Origin: Rhizobium sp. ICMP 5592
GTDB lineage: Bacteria > Pseudomonadota > Alphaproteobacteria > Rhizobiales > Rhizobiaceae
Length of the DNA stretch: 64,000 bases
Reading direction: 5' to 3'
Assembly (NCBI RefSeq): GCF_009498525.1
Contig: NZ_QSNT01000004.1
Location: 426,019-490,018, forward strand
Both the position numbers and the translations under genes were made by a program. Positions 52,636 through 60,996 of this stretch are shown here, one piece after another. Below the pieces are notes generated by a model. That model had not been told where the DNA came from and did no database searches. It was given only the letters and a program-made list of their open reading frames with translations. Numbering within the stretch: position 1 is the first letter of the stretch; each line of letters begins with the position of its first letter.

Positions 52636-52665
52636 GATCTACATTAAAATCGAAATCCATCTACA
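52636..52665. repeat. Direct repeat ATCTACAT in the vapBC promoter
   Basis: ATCTACAT occurs at 52636-52643 and 52658-52665, 22 bp apart (two helical turns), immediately upstream of the VapB start at 52677. It is a candidate autoregulatory operator. Confidence 0.35.
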
Positions 52666-52676
52666 TGGAGGTGATC

Positions 52677-52922
52677 ATGGCCATCAACGTCAATAATCCT
52701 GAAGCGGATGCGCTGACGCGCAAATTCGCCCATATGGCCGGTGTCAGCATCTCCGACGCTATCGTCATCGCCATGAAGGAAGCCATCGCAAAGCGCAGCA
52801 ATGCGGAGACGCCGCACCAGACAGCGGTGCGACTTCGCGAAAAGCACGGGATTGCCTTGAACAATCAGACCCAGAAGCCGCTTCCGCGTGAAGTATTCGA
52901 CGCCATGTGGGACGAAAGCTAG
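52677..52922 (+). CDS. vapB: VapB-type antitoxin (Rv0623-like)
   Basis: 81 aa: MAINVNNPEADALTRKFAHM, SDAIVIAMKEAIAKR, then LPREVFDAMWDES. ATG 52677 follows GGAGGTGATC; the in-frame ATG 52665 would put that site inside the coding region. Its stop TAG overlaps the GTG start of vapC by one base (TAGTG). Confidence 0.87.
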   Translation: MAINVNNPEADALTRKFAHMAGVSISDAIVIAMKEAIAKRSNAETPHQTAVRLREKHGIALNNQTQKPLPREVFDAMWDES

Positions 52923-53326
52923 TGTTTGTCGACGCCTGCGCCATCATCGCTCTCCTTTCCGACGAGCCGGAAGCGGAGAGGATTTCGAAGGCGATCGCAT
53001 CGGCGAAAAGCCCGATGACCTCGCCAATTGCCGTGCTGGAAGCAGCGCTCGGTCTTGCCCGTCCGGATAAATTCGATCTTTCAGTGGAAGCGGTTGAGGC
53101 TCTGCTTCTGGAATTCATCGACGAGCGCGGTATTGAAATCCGCGATCTGCCACCCGCGCGGGAAACGACCCGTCTCGCCCTTTCGGCCGCACACCGCTAT
53201 CGCTCCGGACGTCACGGACTCAATCTCGGCGATTGCCTGCATTATGCTTGCGCCAAATATTATGGCGTACCGATCCTCGCGACAGGGGATGAATTCCGAC
53301 GAACCGACATTGAAACCGTCCCCTGA
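52922..53326 (+). CDS. vapC: VapC-type PIN-domain ribonuclease toxin
   Basis: 134 aa PIN domain with its acidic residues: Asp in VFVDACAIIALL, Glu in AVLEAALGL, Asp in LNLGDCLHYACA and Asp in LATGDEF. GTG at 52922 is chosen since it gives the standard MFVDxxAI start and a 1-nt overlap with vapB; ATG 52907 is open in frame but has no ribosome site. VapC toxins cleave tRNA or rRNA. Confidence 0.88.
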   Translation: MFVDACAIIALLSDEPEAERISKAIASAKSPMTSPIAVLEAALGLARPDKFDLSVEAVEALLLEFIDERGIEIRDLPPARETTRLALSAAHRYRSGRHGLNLGDCLHYACAKYYGVPILATGDEFRRTDIETVP

Positions 53327-53341
53327 CGGAAACAATAAAGA

Positions 53342-53373
53342 AATCCCCGCCACGGCTCAGCACAGCGGGGATT
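53342..53373. terminator. Terminator hairpin between vapBC and the APC permease
   Basis: AATCCCCGC / GCGGGGATT, a perfect 9-bp stem with a 14-nt loop, between convergent genes. It can serve both directions. Confidence 0.6.
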
Positions 53374-53397
53374 GTCACTATTTCGTCAAGCCCTTCC

Positions 53398-55182
53398 CTA
53401 GGCCGGCAGCTGGAAGAACCAGTTGGCGAACAGCACGATGGCAAGGCCGCCGGCGATTGCGAGATAGGGCAGGATGCCCGCCTTCTTGACGCCGAGATCC
53501 TGGCCGACCAGGCCGAGATCGTCCATGGCGCCGACCGGGAACTTGCCGCCGTCGCGGACATAGTGCCTATAGGCGAAGACCGGCAGGATCAGCGCAGCAA
53601 AGGCGAAGCCGACCCAGAGCGCGTTGGCGTAACCCCAAACCTTGGCGCCAGCGCCGAGGAAGAGGGCGTTGACGAAGGCGAGGATAGTGTTGACGCCGAT
53701 CAGCCAGGTCGGCGCCTTCCACGGACGCTCGATATGGCCGGAGTCCATGCGGTGGATCCAGCCGGAATTGAGGTTCAGGAAGTTGAAGATGATGTAGCCG
53801 ACATTGGAAACGGCGAGTACGAAGAAGTAGCCGCTTGCATCCGAGGCGATCGCCAGAAGGCAGAGATTGAAGGCGAAGTCCGTCCACATCGCCCTAGTTG
53901 GGGCGCCGTTCTCGTTCACATGGTCGAGATATTTCGGCAGCCAGCCGTCCTTCGAGCCCTGATAGAGCGTGCGCGAGGAGCCCGCCATCGCCGTCATGAT
54001 GGCGAGGAAGAGCGCCAGGATCATCAGGATGACGAGAAGCTGGGTGACGATGCGGCCAGCGCCGATCAGGCCGCCGAGCGCTTCCGCCACACCGGTGCCG
54101 TCGACGATGCCTGGCGCCAGCATGCCGGCATGGCCGAGCACGCCCTGGAAGGCGAAGGGCACGAGGAAGAAGAACAGGCAGCAGACGAGGCCGGAATAGA
54201 AGATTGCCTTGAATGTGTCGGTCTTCGGATTCTTGAGCTCGCGCGTGTAGCAGACGGCGGTCTCAAAACCGTAAGTCGACCATGCCGCGATATAGAGGCC
54301 GCCGAGGAAGAGCGTCCAGCCGCCATTGCTCCAGGTGCCGTCGGTGCCGGCATAGGCGGCTGTCGGCGGCACAAGGCCGGTGACATTGGAAGCGACGATC
54401 TGTCCGCTGACGATCGGATAGAGGCCGATGATCAAAAGCGGCACGAGAACGATGATCGCCAGCCATTTCTGGACGCTTGCCGTTTCCGAGATACCGCGAT
54501 GCTGGATCGCGAAGATGATCAGCATCAGGATGCCGCCGATGAAGAAGGTGGCATTGACGTTGGCGGTTGCAAGAAAGGGAATGTTGAAGCTGACGAGCGA
54601 CCAGCTACGGATCGCCGGCGTCAGCGCGGCAACGCCGTCGGCGCTGAGCAGCGCGGTGACGGCATCCGCTGGCGCGGTGCCGGCATGGGCGGCAATATAT
54701 TCGGCAACGCGGGGGCTATCGGCCGCGATGGATGTGGCATGCGCGCTGATCCAGGCGACGACAGCCTGCGAATCCGCCGCCGGGATCGGGTAAAAGGCGT
54801 TGAGAATGTAGCCGGCCGCGATAGCGCAGCCGAGCGATAGCACCGGCGACCAGGCAAACCAGTTGCACCAGACGGAAAGCGGCGCGATGAACTTCGAATA
54901 ACGCAGCCATGCGGTCGCGCCATAGACCGAGGCGCCGCCGGACTTGTTGCCGAACATGCCGGCGATTTCCGCGTAGGTGAAGGATTGCAGGAACCCCATG
55001 ACCATCGAAATGATCCAGACGGCGAAAGCAAGCTTGCCCGTCGTGCCGGCAATACCGCCGATGGAGAAAAGAACAAGCGGCGGCACGCCCGCAGCCACCC
55101 AGAAAGCGCCCTTCCAGTCGAGCGCGCGTATAAGCTTACCTTCGGTGCCAGCAGGAGCGCTGGCGTCCACAATATCCGTCAT
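53398..55182 (-). CDS. APC-superfamily permease next to TMAO demethylase
   Basis: 594 aa with about 12 hydrophobic helices, amino acid/polyamine/organocation family: WVAAGVPPLVLFSIGGIAGT, TYAEIAGMFGNKSGGASVYG, YIAAWSTYGFETAVCYTREL, MTAMAGSSRTLYQGSKDGWL. An insertion of about 60 residues lies between helices near 150-215 (AADSQAVVAWISAHATS). ATG 55182 has GGGGAA about 9 nt upstream. It is divergent from tdm with about 245 bp between starts, so uptake of TMAO, a methylamine or an amine-derived amino acid is a reasonable guess. No TmoXWV-type TMAO transporter is in the window. Confidence 0.85.
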   Translation of the reverse strand: MTDIVDASAPAGTEGKLIRALDWKGAFWVAAGVPPLVLFSIGGIAGTTGKLAFAVWIISMVMGFLQSFTYAEIAGMFGNKSGGASVYGATAWLRYSKFIAPLSVWCNWFAWSPVLSLGCAIAAGYILNAFYPIPAADSQAVVAWISAHATSIAADSPRVAEYIAAHAGTAPADAVTALLSADGVAALTPAIRSWSLVSFNIPFLATANVNATFFIGGILMLIIFAIQHRGISETASVQKWLAIIVLVPLLIIGLYPIVSGQIVASNVTGLVPPTAAYAGTDGTWSNGGWTLFLGGLYIAAWSTYGFETAVCYTRELKNPKTDTFKAIFYSGLVCCLFFFLVPFAFQGVLGHAGMLAPGIVDGTGVAEALGGLIGAGRIVTQLLVILMILALFLAIMTAMAGSSRTLYQGSKDGWLPKYLDHVNENGAPTRAMWTDFAFNLCLLAIASDASGYFFVLAVSNVGYIIFNFLNLNSGWIHRMDSGHIERPWKAPTWLIGVNTILAFVNALFLGAGAKVWGYANALWVGFAFAALILPVFAYRHYVRDGGKFPVGAMDDLGLVGQDLGVKKAGILPYLAIAGGLAIVLFANWFFQLPA

Positions 55183-55427
55183 CGGTGCAGTTCCCCATTT
55201 ATTGTTCCGGACGTATCTGTCGTACGTCTCCCTGAACGTGCCTCCCATGGCATTTCAGGCCCGCCGGTGGTTTTGAAGATCCGTGTTTCCTGCACAGATT
55301 TCCGAGTCTAGGCCCTTTATAGATAGTGAAGATATTTTCTTTTTAGTCAATATCCCTTTACTTTCGGAAGGCATTTTGTCAGCATGATTCGAGTGCCGGG
55401 AGGCACATCATTTCCCGAGAGGGCTGC
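55183..55427. promoter_or_regulatory. Divergent promoter region of the APC permease and tdm
   Basis: 245 bp with two dyads: GACGTA N7 TACGTC (55210-55228), 28 bp before the permease start, and GATATT N12 AATATC (55331-55354), in an AT-rich stretch on the tdm side. No gene is seen. Either dyad may be an operator for methylamine control. Confidence 0.4.
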
Positions 55428-57797
55428 ATGCGAGATCTTCATCCGACGACTGCCGGAGTGCGGCCCGTTTCGGCCAGCATCATTCACTATCCCGGCATTC
55501 CGGTGCTGCCGCCGAATACCGAGCGCTACCGTTGCAAGGGCGGCGGATCGCTGGTTCTGCGCGTCGAGCCCGGCGACCATGTCGCGGTGACGGACAGCGA
55601 GGGCGGGCAGCTCTGCGAGCTGTCCTTCCTTGACGAGAAGGGCCGATTTCAAGCGGCCGGCCTCGGTACGGCCTTCACCGGTCATGCCGATGGCCTCAAG
55701 TCCATTTTGTCCTCCGAGGAGGCAAGCGCCCAGCGCACGCGCGCAGCCTTGCAGCGGCGCGGCGCCGATCTCGCCAAGGCCGGGGCTGTCAGCCTCTTCG
55801 GAGCAGCATCGACGCCCGGCAGCGCGGCCGAATTCACCATCGCGCTGAAGGGCCTGCTGATCGTCGCCGCTCCTGGTCATGCCATGTCGCCGGAGGCACA
55901 GGAGACCGTCACACCGATCGAGGTCAGGATCCGGCGCAGCCAACTTATTCGCGACTATGCCTCCGCCCTGCCGGAGCCGCTGGCCGACTCGATCGAGGAC
56001 ATCCGCATCAGGGCGGCGACGGCCTCCGCTTATTTCGTTCGCGCCGGCGAGTTCATTCAGATCATCGACGTCTATGGCCGGCAATGCACCGATTTCCAGG
56101 CATTCGCCGCCCGCAAGGTGGACAAGGGGCTCGATCTTGCGCTTGATTCCACCGTCACTCGCACCCTGCTCGGCCGCAGCTATCCCGCCCCCGGCCTGCC
56201 TTCGAAAGCCTTCGACCGCGATTTCGAGCCGCTGGTGGAAGTCGTGCAGGATACAGTCGGCCGCCACGACGCCTTCGCGACCGCCTGCAATTCGCGCTAC
56301 TACGACGACATGGGCTATCCCGGCCATGTGAATTGCACCGACAATTTCAACGCGGCGCTGGCGCCCTATGGCATTGCCGGCCGCAAGGGCTGGGAAGCGC
56401 TCAACTATTTTTACAACACCAATATCGACCACAATAATCAGCTCTATCTCGACGAGCCCTGGTCGCGACCGGGCGACTATGTGCTGATGCGGGCGCTGAC
56501 CGATCTCGTCTGTGTCTCCTCCTCTTGCCCCGACGACATCGATGCGGCAAACGGCTGGGACCCGACGGATATCCACGTCCGCACCTTTTCCGGAAAAGAG
56601 AAATTCACACGAGCGGTAGCCTATCGCATGACCCCTGACGCCGACGCCGAACTGACGCGCGAAACCGCGTTCCACCCCCGCCTGTCTGCCCTGACACGGG
56701 ACTACACTGAATATCGCGGCTTTTGGCTGCCGAACCGCTTCTCTTCGGAGGGGCCGGTCGAGGAATATTGGGCCTGCCGCGAAAGAGCCGTCGTCATCGA
56801 CCTTTCGCCACTCCGTAAATTCGAGGTGACCGGACCCGATGCGGAGGAACTGCTGCAATATTGCCTGACGCGTGACGTCCGCAAGCTGTCGACCGGCCAA
56901 GTGGTCTATTCCGCCATGTGTTACGAAAATGGCGGCATGATCGACGACGGCACGCTTTTCCGCCTCGGTGACAAGAATTTCCGCTGGATCGGCGGCGATG
57001 ACTATAGCGGCATCTGGTTGCGCGAGCAGGCTGAGAAGAAGGGCTTCAAGGCCTGGGTCCGCTCGTCCACCGACCAGATGCACAATATCGCCCTGCAAGG
57101 ACCGAAGAGCCGCGATATCCTGAAAGAGATCATATGGACCGCGCCGCGCCAGCCGACGATCGGCGAACTCGAATGGTTCCGCTTCGCAGTCGGCCGCATC
57201 GATGGTTTCGAAGGTGCGCCGGTCGTCGTCTCGCGCACCGGCTATACCGGCGAACTCGGCTATGAAATCTTTTGTCATCCGAAGGATGCGCTCACCGTCT
57301 TCGACGCCGTCTGGAAGGCCGGAGAACCTTATGGGCTGAAGCCGATAGGGCTCGAAGCGCTGGACATGGTCCGCATCGAAGCGGGCTTGATCTTCGCCCA
57401 TCACGAATTCACCGACCAGACCGACCCCTTCGAGGCCGGCATCGGCTTCACCGTGCCGCTGAAATCCAAGCAAGATGATTTCATCGGCCGCGAGGCGCTG
57501 ATCCGCCGCAAGGAAAACCCGCGCCATCTGATGGTCGGGCTCGACGTCCAGGCCAATGAAGCGGTCGGACACGGCGACTGCGTCCATATCGGCCGCGCCC
57601 AGGTCGGCGTCATCACCAGCGCCACGCGCTCGCCGATCCTCGGCAAAACCATCGCGCTCGCCCGCATCGACGTTCAGCATGCGGGTGTCGGCACCAAGGT
57701 CGAGATCGGCAAGCTTGACGGCCATCAGAAGCGTCTGCCGGCTGTGATCGTGCCGCTGTCGCATTACGACCCGCAAAAGACACGGCCGCGTTCGTAA
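55428..57797 (+). CDS. tdm: Trimethylamine N-oxide demethylase
   Basis: 789 aa with the distinctive Tdm domain order. The N-terminal DUF1989 region (about 1-370) contains the zinc-ligand cysteines in YGRQCTDFQAF, HVNCTDNF and VCVSSSCPDD. The C-terminal GcvT-like tetrahydrofolate-binding domain (about 400-780) contains RAVVIDLSPLRKFEVTGPDA, SRTGYTGELGYEIF and EALDMVRIEAGLIF. The enzyme splits TMAO to dimethylamine and formaldehyde, and the GcvT domain captures the C1 unit on THF. ATG 55428 follows GAGAGGG. It converges with the PAS chemoreceptor gene (8-bp gap). Confidence 0.92.
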   Translation: MRDLHPTTAGVRPVSASIIHYPGIPVLPPNTERYRCKGGGSLVLRVEPGDHVAVTDSEGGQLCELSFLDEKGRFQAAGLGTAFTGHADGLKSILSSEEASAQRTRAALQRRGADLAKAGAVSLFGAASTPGSAAEFTIALKGLLIVAAPGHAMSPEAQETVTPIEVRIRRSQLIRDYASALPEPLADSIEDIRIRAATASAYFVRAGEFIQIIDVYGRQCTDFQAFAARKVDKGLDLALDSTVTRTLLGRSYPAPGLPSKAFDRDFEPLVEVVQDTVGRHDAFATACNSRYYDDMGYPGHVNCTDNFNAALAPYGIAGRKGWEALNYFYNTNIDHNNQLYLDEPWSRPGDYVLMRALTDLVCVSSSCPDDIDAANGWDPTDIHVRTFSGKEKFTRAVAYRMTPDADAELTRETAFHPRLSALTRDYTEYRGFWLPNRFSSEGPVEEYWACRERAVVIDLSPLRKFEVTGPDAEELLQYCLTRDVRKLSTGQVVYSAMCYENGGMIDDGTLFRLGDKNFRWIGGDDYSGIWLREQAEKKGFKAWVRSSTDQMHNIALQGPKSRDILKEIIWTAPRQPTIGELEWFRFAVGRIDGFEGAPVVVSRTGYTGELGYEIFCHPKDALTVFDAVWKAGEPYGLKPIGLEALDMVRIEAGLIFAHHEFTDQTDPFEAGIGFTVPLKSKQDDFIGREALIRRKENPRHLMVGLDVQANEAVGHGDCVHIGRAQVGVITSATRSPILGKTIALARIDVQHAGVGTKVEIGKLDGHQKRLPAVIVPLSHYDPQKTRPRS

Positions 57798-57805
57798 TAT
57801 ATTAC

Positions 57806-58414
57806 TTACTCTGCCTTGCGCTGCGCGTTCGAGATCGCCCGCGCCGCCTCTTCCGAGGAATTGGCGAGCGTTCGCATTTCCGCAGCCAACACCGCAAAAC
57901 CGGACCCTGCCGTTCCGGCTCTCGCGGCCTCGATGCCGGCATTGACAGCGAGCAGTTTCAGGTAGCGCAATGATTGCAGGATCTCGCCGGTCTTCGATGC
58001 CGTCACCCGCATGTCGGCAGTCTGTTCGTCGATGCGCTGATAGAGCGACTCTATATTGATGATGCTGCCTTCGAGATAGAGCAGCTCTCCGGCTTCGTCC
58101 CAGACGCCTCCGCCGGTCTCCGTCACCCAGATGAAATGACCTTCATTGTGGCGAATGCGATATTCCATCGTCCAGTCGGTGCAGCTTTCCAGCGCCCTGC
58201 CGACGACCTCGTCCATGAGCGGCACGTCGTCTTCGCACATGATGGAAGTGAAAGTTCGTGTCCGGTTACCGATGATCTCGTCGGCGGGATAACCGAAGAC
58301 ACGTTCGATGCCGTCGGTCATCTCCAGCATCGTATAATTTTCATCGGCGCGGCAGCGATAGAGAAAACCGTTCATACGGCCGAGAATGCTTGTTTGGAAA
58401 TCCATGATGACCAT
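57806..58414 (-). CDS. Soluble PAS-containing chemoreceptor-like signalling protein
   Basis: 202 aa without membrane helices. A PAS domain (about 15-125: YRCRADENYTMLEMTDGIER, FGYPADEIIGNRT, IEYR-type MEYRIRHNEGHFIWV) is followed by a short MCP signalling segment (LAVNAGIEAARAGTAGSGFA, VLAAEMRTLANSSEEAARAI), which contains the hairpin-proximal sequence of chemoreceptors but is truncated. It could couple sensing of methylamines or redox state to CheA arrays. Met4 (58405) is an alternative start. It is separated from tmm by a strong terminator. Confidence 0.8.
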   Translation of the reverse strand: MVIMDFQTSILGRMNGFLYRCRADENYTMLEMTDGIERVFGYPADEIIGNRTRTFTSIMCEDDVPLMDEVVGRALESCTDWTMEYRIRHNEGHFIWVTETGGGVWDEAGELLYLEGSIINIESLYQRIDEQTADMRVTASKTGEILQSLRYLKLLAVNAGIEAARAGTAGSGFAVLAAEMRTLANSSEEAARAISNAQRKAE

Positions 58415-58466
58415 GCCCGAAGAAAAAGGAGTTGCGGATCAAATTGCTTCGTCTCATCTCAAACAC

Positions 58467-58501
58467 GCCGGCAAGGGCCGCGATGAGCGACCCTTGCCGG
58501 C
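58467..58501 (-). terminator. Terminator hairpin of the dmm-tmm operon
   Basis: GCCGGCAAGGG / CCCTTGCCGGC, a perfect 11-bp stem with a 13-nt loop, 22 bp beyond the tmm stop codon. No long U-run follows. Confidence 0.65.
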
Positions 58502-58522
58502 TACGCAACGCTTGGGAAGGCA

Positions 58523-59860
58523 TCAATTGCGCAGATATTCCTCCATGGAATCGTCAAGCGCCTCCACCCATGGCGTATGATGCGTCGGCGACATGTTGCC
58601 GGTCATCAGCGAGCGATAGGCATGATCGCGAAAGCCCATGACGTTTTCCGCCTTGTGATGCTCCCATTCCATAAAGGTCTTGTTCGTGCCCTCGATATCG
58701 AAGCTCGGATAATCGGTCTCGGCGAGCAGCTCTTTCACATAGTCGCCCTGATACCAGATCATCTGCTCGGCATCTTCCAGCGTCTCCTCGCGGGCGCGCC
58801 ACATGTCGAAATTCGCCTTCAGCTCCTCTTCCGGAGGCAGCTTGATGCGTCCCAGCATAACGTCACGCGCCCACCAGGCCTGCACGTCGAACATGTTGAA
58901 GGTATAGAACTGGTCCTGCATGCCGATGTAGAAAAGCTGCGGGTTCTTGTCGAAGACAACGCCCTTGTAGAGGTGATCGGCCCAGAGGCGGTTGGCGGTC
59001 TTCAGGCGTAACTCGTCTGGCAGGAAGGGGAAGTGGTGCTGGTATCCGGTGCACAGGATCAGAGCGTCCACTTCCTTTTTCGAGCCGTCGAGGAAGTGCG
59101 CCGTCTTGTTTTCGAGCTTGGTCAGCAGCGGCCGCTCCTCGAAATTGGCGGGCCATTTGAAGCCCATCGGCTTCGAGCGATAGCTTGTCGTCACCGATTT
59201 CGCGCCGTATTTCCAGCATTGCGAGCCGATATCCTCAGCCGAATAGCTGCGGCCGACGATCAGCACGTTCTTGTCCTTGAATTCCAGCGCATCGCGGAAG
59301 TCATGTGCGTGCAGCACGCGGCCGTTGAAGGTCTTCACACCCTCGAAATAGGGCACGTTCGGCGTCGAGAAGTGACCGTTGGCAACGACGACATAGTCGA
59401 ATTCCTCGTCATACATCCGGTCTTCGACTCGGTCATGCGCCGTCACCGTGAATTTCTTCGTCTCCTCGTCGAAGCGCACCATGCGAACCGGCGTGCTGAA
59501 GCGCACCCATTTGCGCACATCGGCCTTCTCGACGCGGCCCTTGATATAGTCCCAGAGCACGGCGCGCGGCGGATAGGAGGCGATCGGCTTGCCGAAATGC
59601 TCCTCGAACGTATAGTCGGCAAATTCCAGGCATTCCTTGGGGCCGTTCGACCAGAGGTAGCGATACATGCTGCCGTGGACCGGTTCGCCATATTCGTCGA
59701 GGCCGGTGCGCCAGGTGTAGTTCCAAAGCCCGCCCCAGTCGGACTGCTTTTCGTAGCAGACGACCTCCGGGATTTCGGCACCCTTCTGGGCCGCCGACTG
59801 GAAGGCCCGCAACTGGGCCAAGCCGGAAGGACCGGCGCCGATGACGGCAACTCTTGTCAT
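58523..59860 (-). CDS. tmm: Trimethylamine monooxygenase
   Basis: 445 aa class B flavin monooxygenase. FAD site VIGAGPSGLAQLRAF, GGLWNYTWRTGLDE, FMO stretch VVVANGHFSTPNVPYFEG, NADPH site LIVGRSYSAEDIGSQ, and ALILCTGYQHHFPFLP. Length and sequence match bacterial Tmm closely (GPKECLEFADYTFEEHFGKP is typical). It oxidises trimethylamine to TMAO with NADPH and O2. It lies 66 bp after dmmC on the same strand and is probably the last gene of that operon. TMA for it could come from the HAL-like lyases. Confidence 0.94.
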   Translation of the reverse strand: MTRVAVIGAGPSGLAQLRAFQSAAQKGAEIPEVVCYEKQSDWGGLWNYTWRTGLDEYGEPVHGSMYRYLWSNGPKECLEFADYTFEEHFGKPIASYPPRAVLWDYIKGRVEKADVRKWVRFSTPVRMVRFDEETKKFTVTAHDRVEDRMYDEEFDYVVVANGHFSTPNVPYFEGVKTFNGRVLHAHDFRDALEFKDKNVLIVGRSYSAEDIGSQCWKYGAKSVTTSYRSKPMGFKWPANFEERPLLTKLENKTAHFLDGSKKEVDALILCTGYQHHFPFLPDELRLKTANRLWADHLYKGVVFDKNPQLFYIGMQDQFYTFNMFDVQAWWARDVMLGRIKLPPEEELKANFDMWRAREETLEDAEQMIWYQGDYVKELLAETDYPSFDIEGTNKTFMEWEHHKAENVMGFRDHAYRSLMTGNMSPTHHTPWVEALDDSMEEYLRN

Positions 59861-59926
59861 GAAGCATTCCCCTTTCGATTGTATCGACTTTTTATCGCAT
59901 GCGGTCGTCTTGGCGCGTCGTCGGCG

Positions 59927-60967
59927 TCAATCCGGGAAGGTGCCGGTGCTCGTCGGCGCGCCGTCATCATATTTCGAAAGCCAGTCGATCGTCGTCTCGC
60001 GAAACCGCGTCAGGCCCTTGTAGTCGATGAGCTCCGGCGGCAGGGTGCGCAGCACGCGCGGGAAGCGGCGTGCCCATTTCGGCACGGTCACGAGCTCGTC
60101 CATGTTCATCAGATAGCAGCGGATGACGAAGAGGATGGCGTTCGAACGCGGCAGGCGCCAGAGGCTCTGTAGCTCGACACGCAGATGCACCTTCTCACCG
60201 ACATTCTGTGGCGTCACCGTCAGACGGTCCGGACCCCACTTCGGATAGTTCTCCGGGCTGGTGTCAAGACGCGGATTGATCGTCATCGTCCAGTTGAAGC
60301 GGCGCGTCGGCTTGCCCTGCTGCAGGTTCAACAGGAATTTCAAAGCGCGGTCGAAGACGCCGATCTGATGAGCGAGCGGCACCGGCCCGTGCCATTCCAT
60401 GAAATTCATGCCGATATCGAAATCGAGCGACCAGTCGGCCTGGGTCGTGACCATGCCGGCGTCCATCCAGAGATTGTTGTCGCGCTGGTCAACGATGCAG
60501 AAATCGCCCTGGGCCTGGCGGGCGATGTATTCGAAGGGCTCATAGGGCAGCGTCGATGCGTCGCCGAAAGTGAATGTGTCGTCGATGCCGAGCGGCCGGT
60601 TGATCCAGCGCCACTGGTCGCCGTTCTTGATCAGCGTGAAATGCTCAGGGTAGCCGGCGGCTTGCTCCTCCATCAGCAGTTCGAGCGTATCCCACTGCGC
60701 CGACATCATATGCGGCAGCGCCTGGTAGCGCAGCGGATCCTCCTTCAGCACCAGCGCCCGGTCATGCATCTCGGCGACATAATGCTCGTCGACGTCGATC
60801 AGGCTTTCATAGACCGTGCCCGCCTGCCCCTTCACATGCGGTTCCATGTTGACAGAATACATGTACTCATCACGATCGAAGGGGAACGGAAAGCGCCGGA
60901 TGTTTTCCGGACTGTTGCGATAGCTGAAATCGTCCCGGAACGTTTCCTGCTTGAAGGCGATTGCCAT
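59927..60967 (-). CDS. dmmC: Dimethylamine monooxygenase, DUF3445 heme-dependent N-demethylase subunit
   Basis: 346 aa DUF3445 protein (heme-dependent oxidative N-demethylase family): FPFPFDRDEYMYSVNMEPHV, EHYVAEMHDRALVL, DWSLDFDIGMNFMEWHGPVP, FNWTMTINPRLDTSPENYP and RVELQSLWRLPRSNAILFVI. ATG 60967 has CAGGAG 8 nt upstream; the longer ORF to 61138 overlaps dmmB and lacks homology. With DmmA and DmmB it converts dimethylamine to monomethylamine and formaldehyde. Confidence 0.9.
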   Translation of the reverse strand: MAIAFKQETFRDDFSYRNSPENIRRFPFPFDRDEYMYSVNMEPHVKGQAGTVYESLIDVDEHYVAEMHDRALVLKEDPLRYQALPHMMSAQWDTLELLMEEQAAGYPEHFTLIKNGDQWRWINRPLGIDDTFTFGDASTLPYEPFEYIARQAQGDFCIVDQRDNNLWMDAGMVTTQADWSLDFDIGMNFMEWHGPVPLAHQIGVFDRALKFLLNLQQGKPTRRFNWTMTINPRLDTSPENYPKWGPDRLTVTPQNVGEKVHLRVELQSLWRLPRSNAILFVIRCYLMNMDELVTVPKWARRFPRVLRTLPPELIDYKGLTRFRETTIDWLSKYDDGAPTSTGTFPD

Positions 60968-60996
60968 GTCCGTTCTCCTGGGTATTGGTTCGGTGC

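Noticed and set aside
55347..57776. Minus-strand ORF of 809 codons
   Set aside because: It is fully antisense to tdm, whose domains and motifs are clear. No homology pattern is seen on the minus strand.
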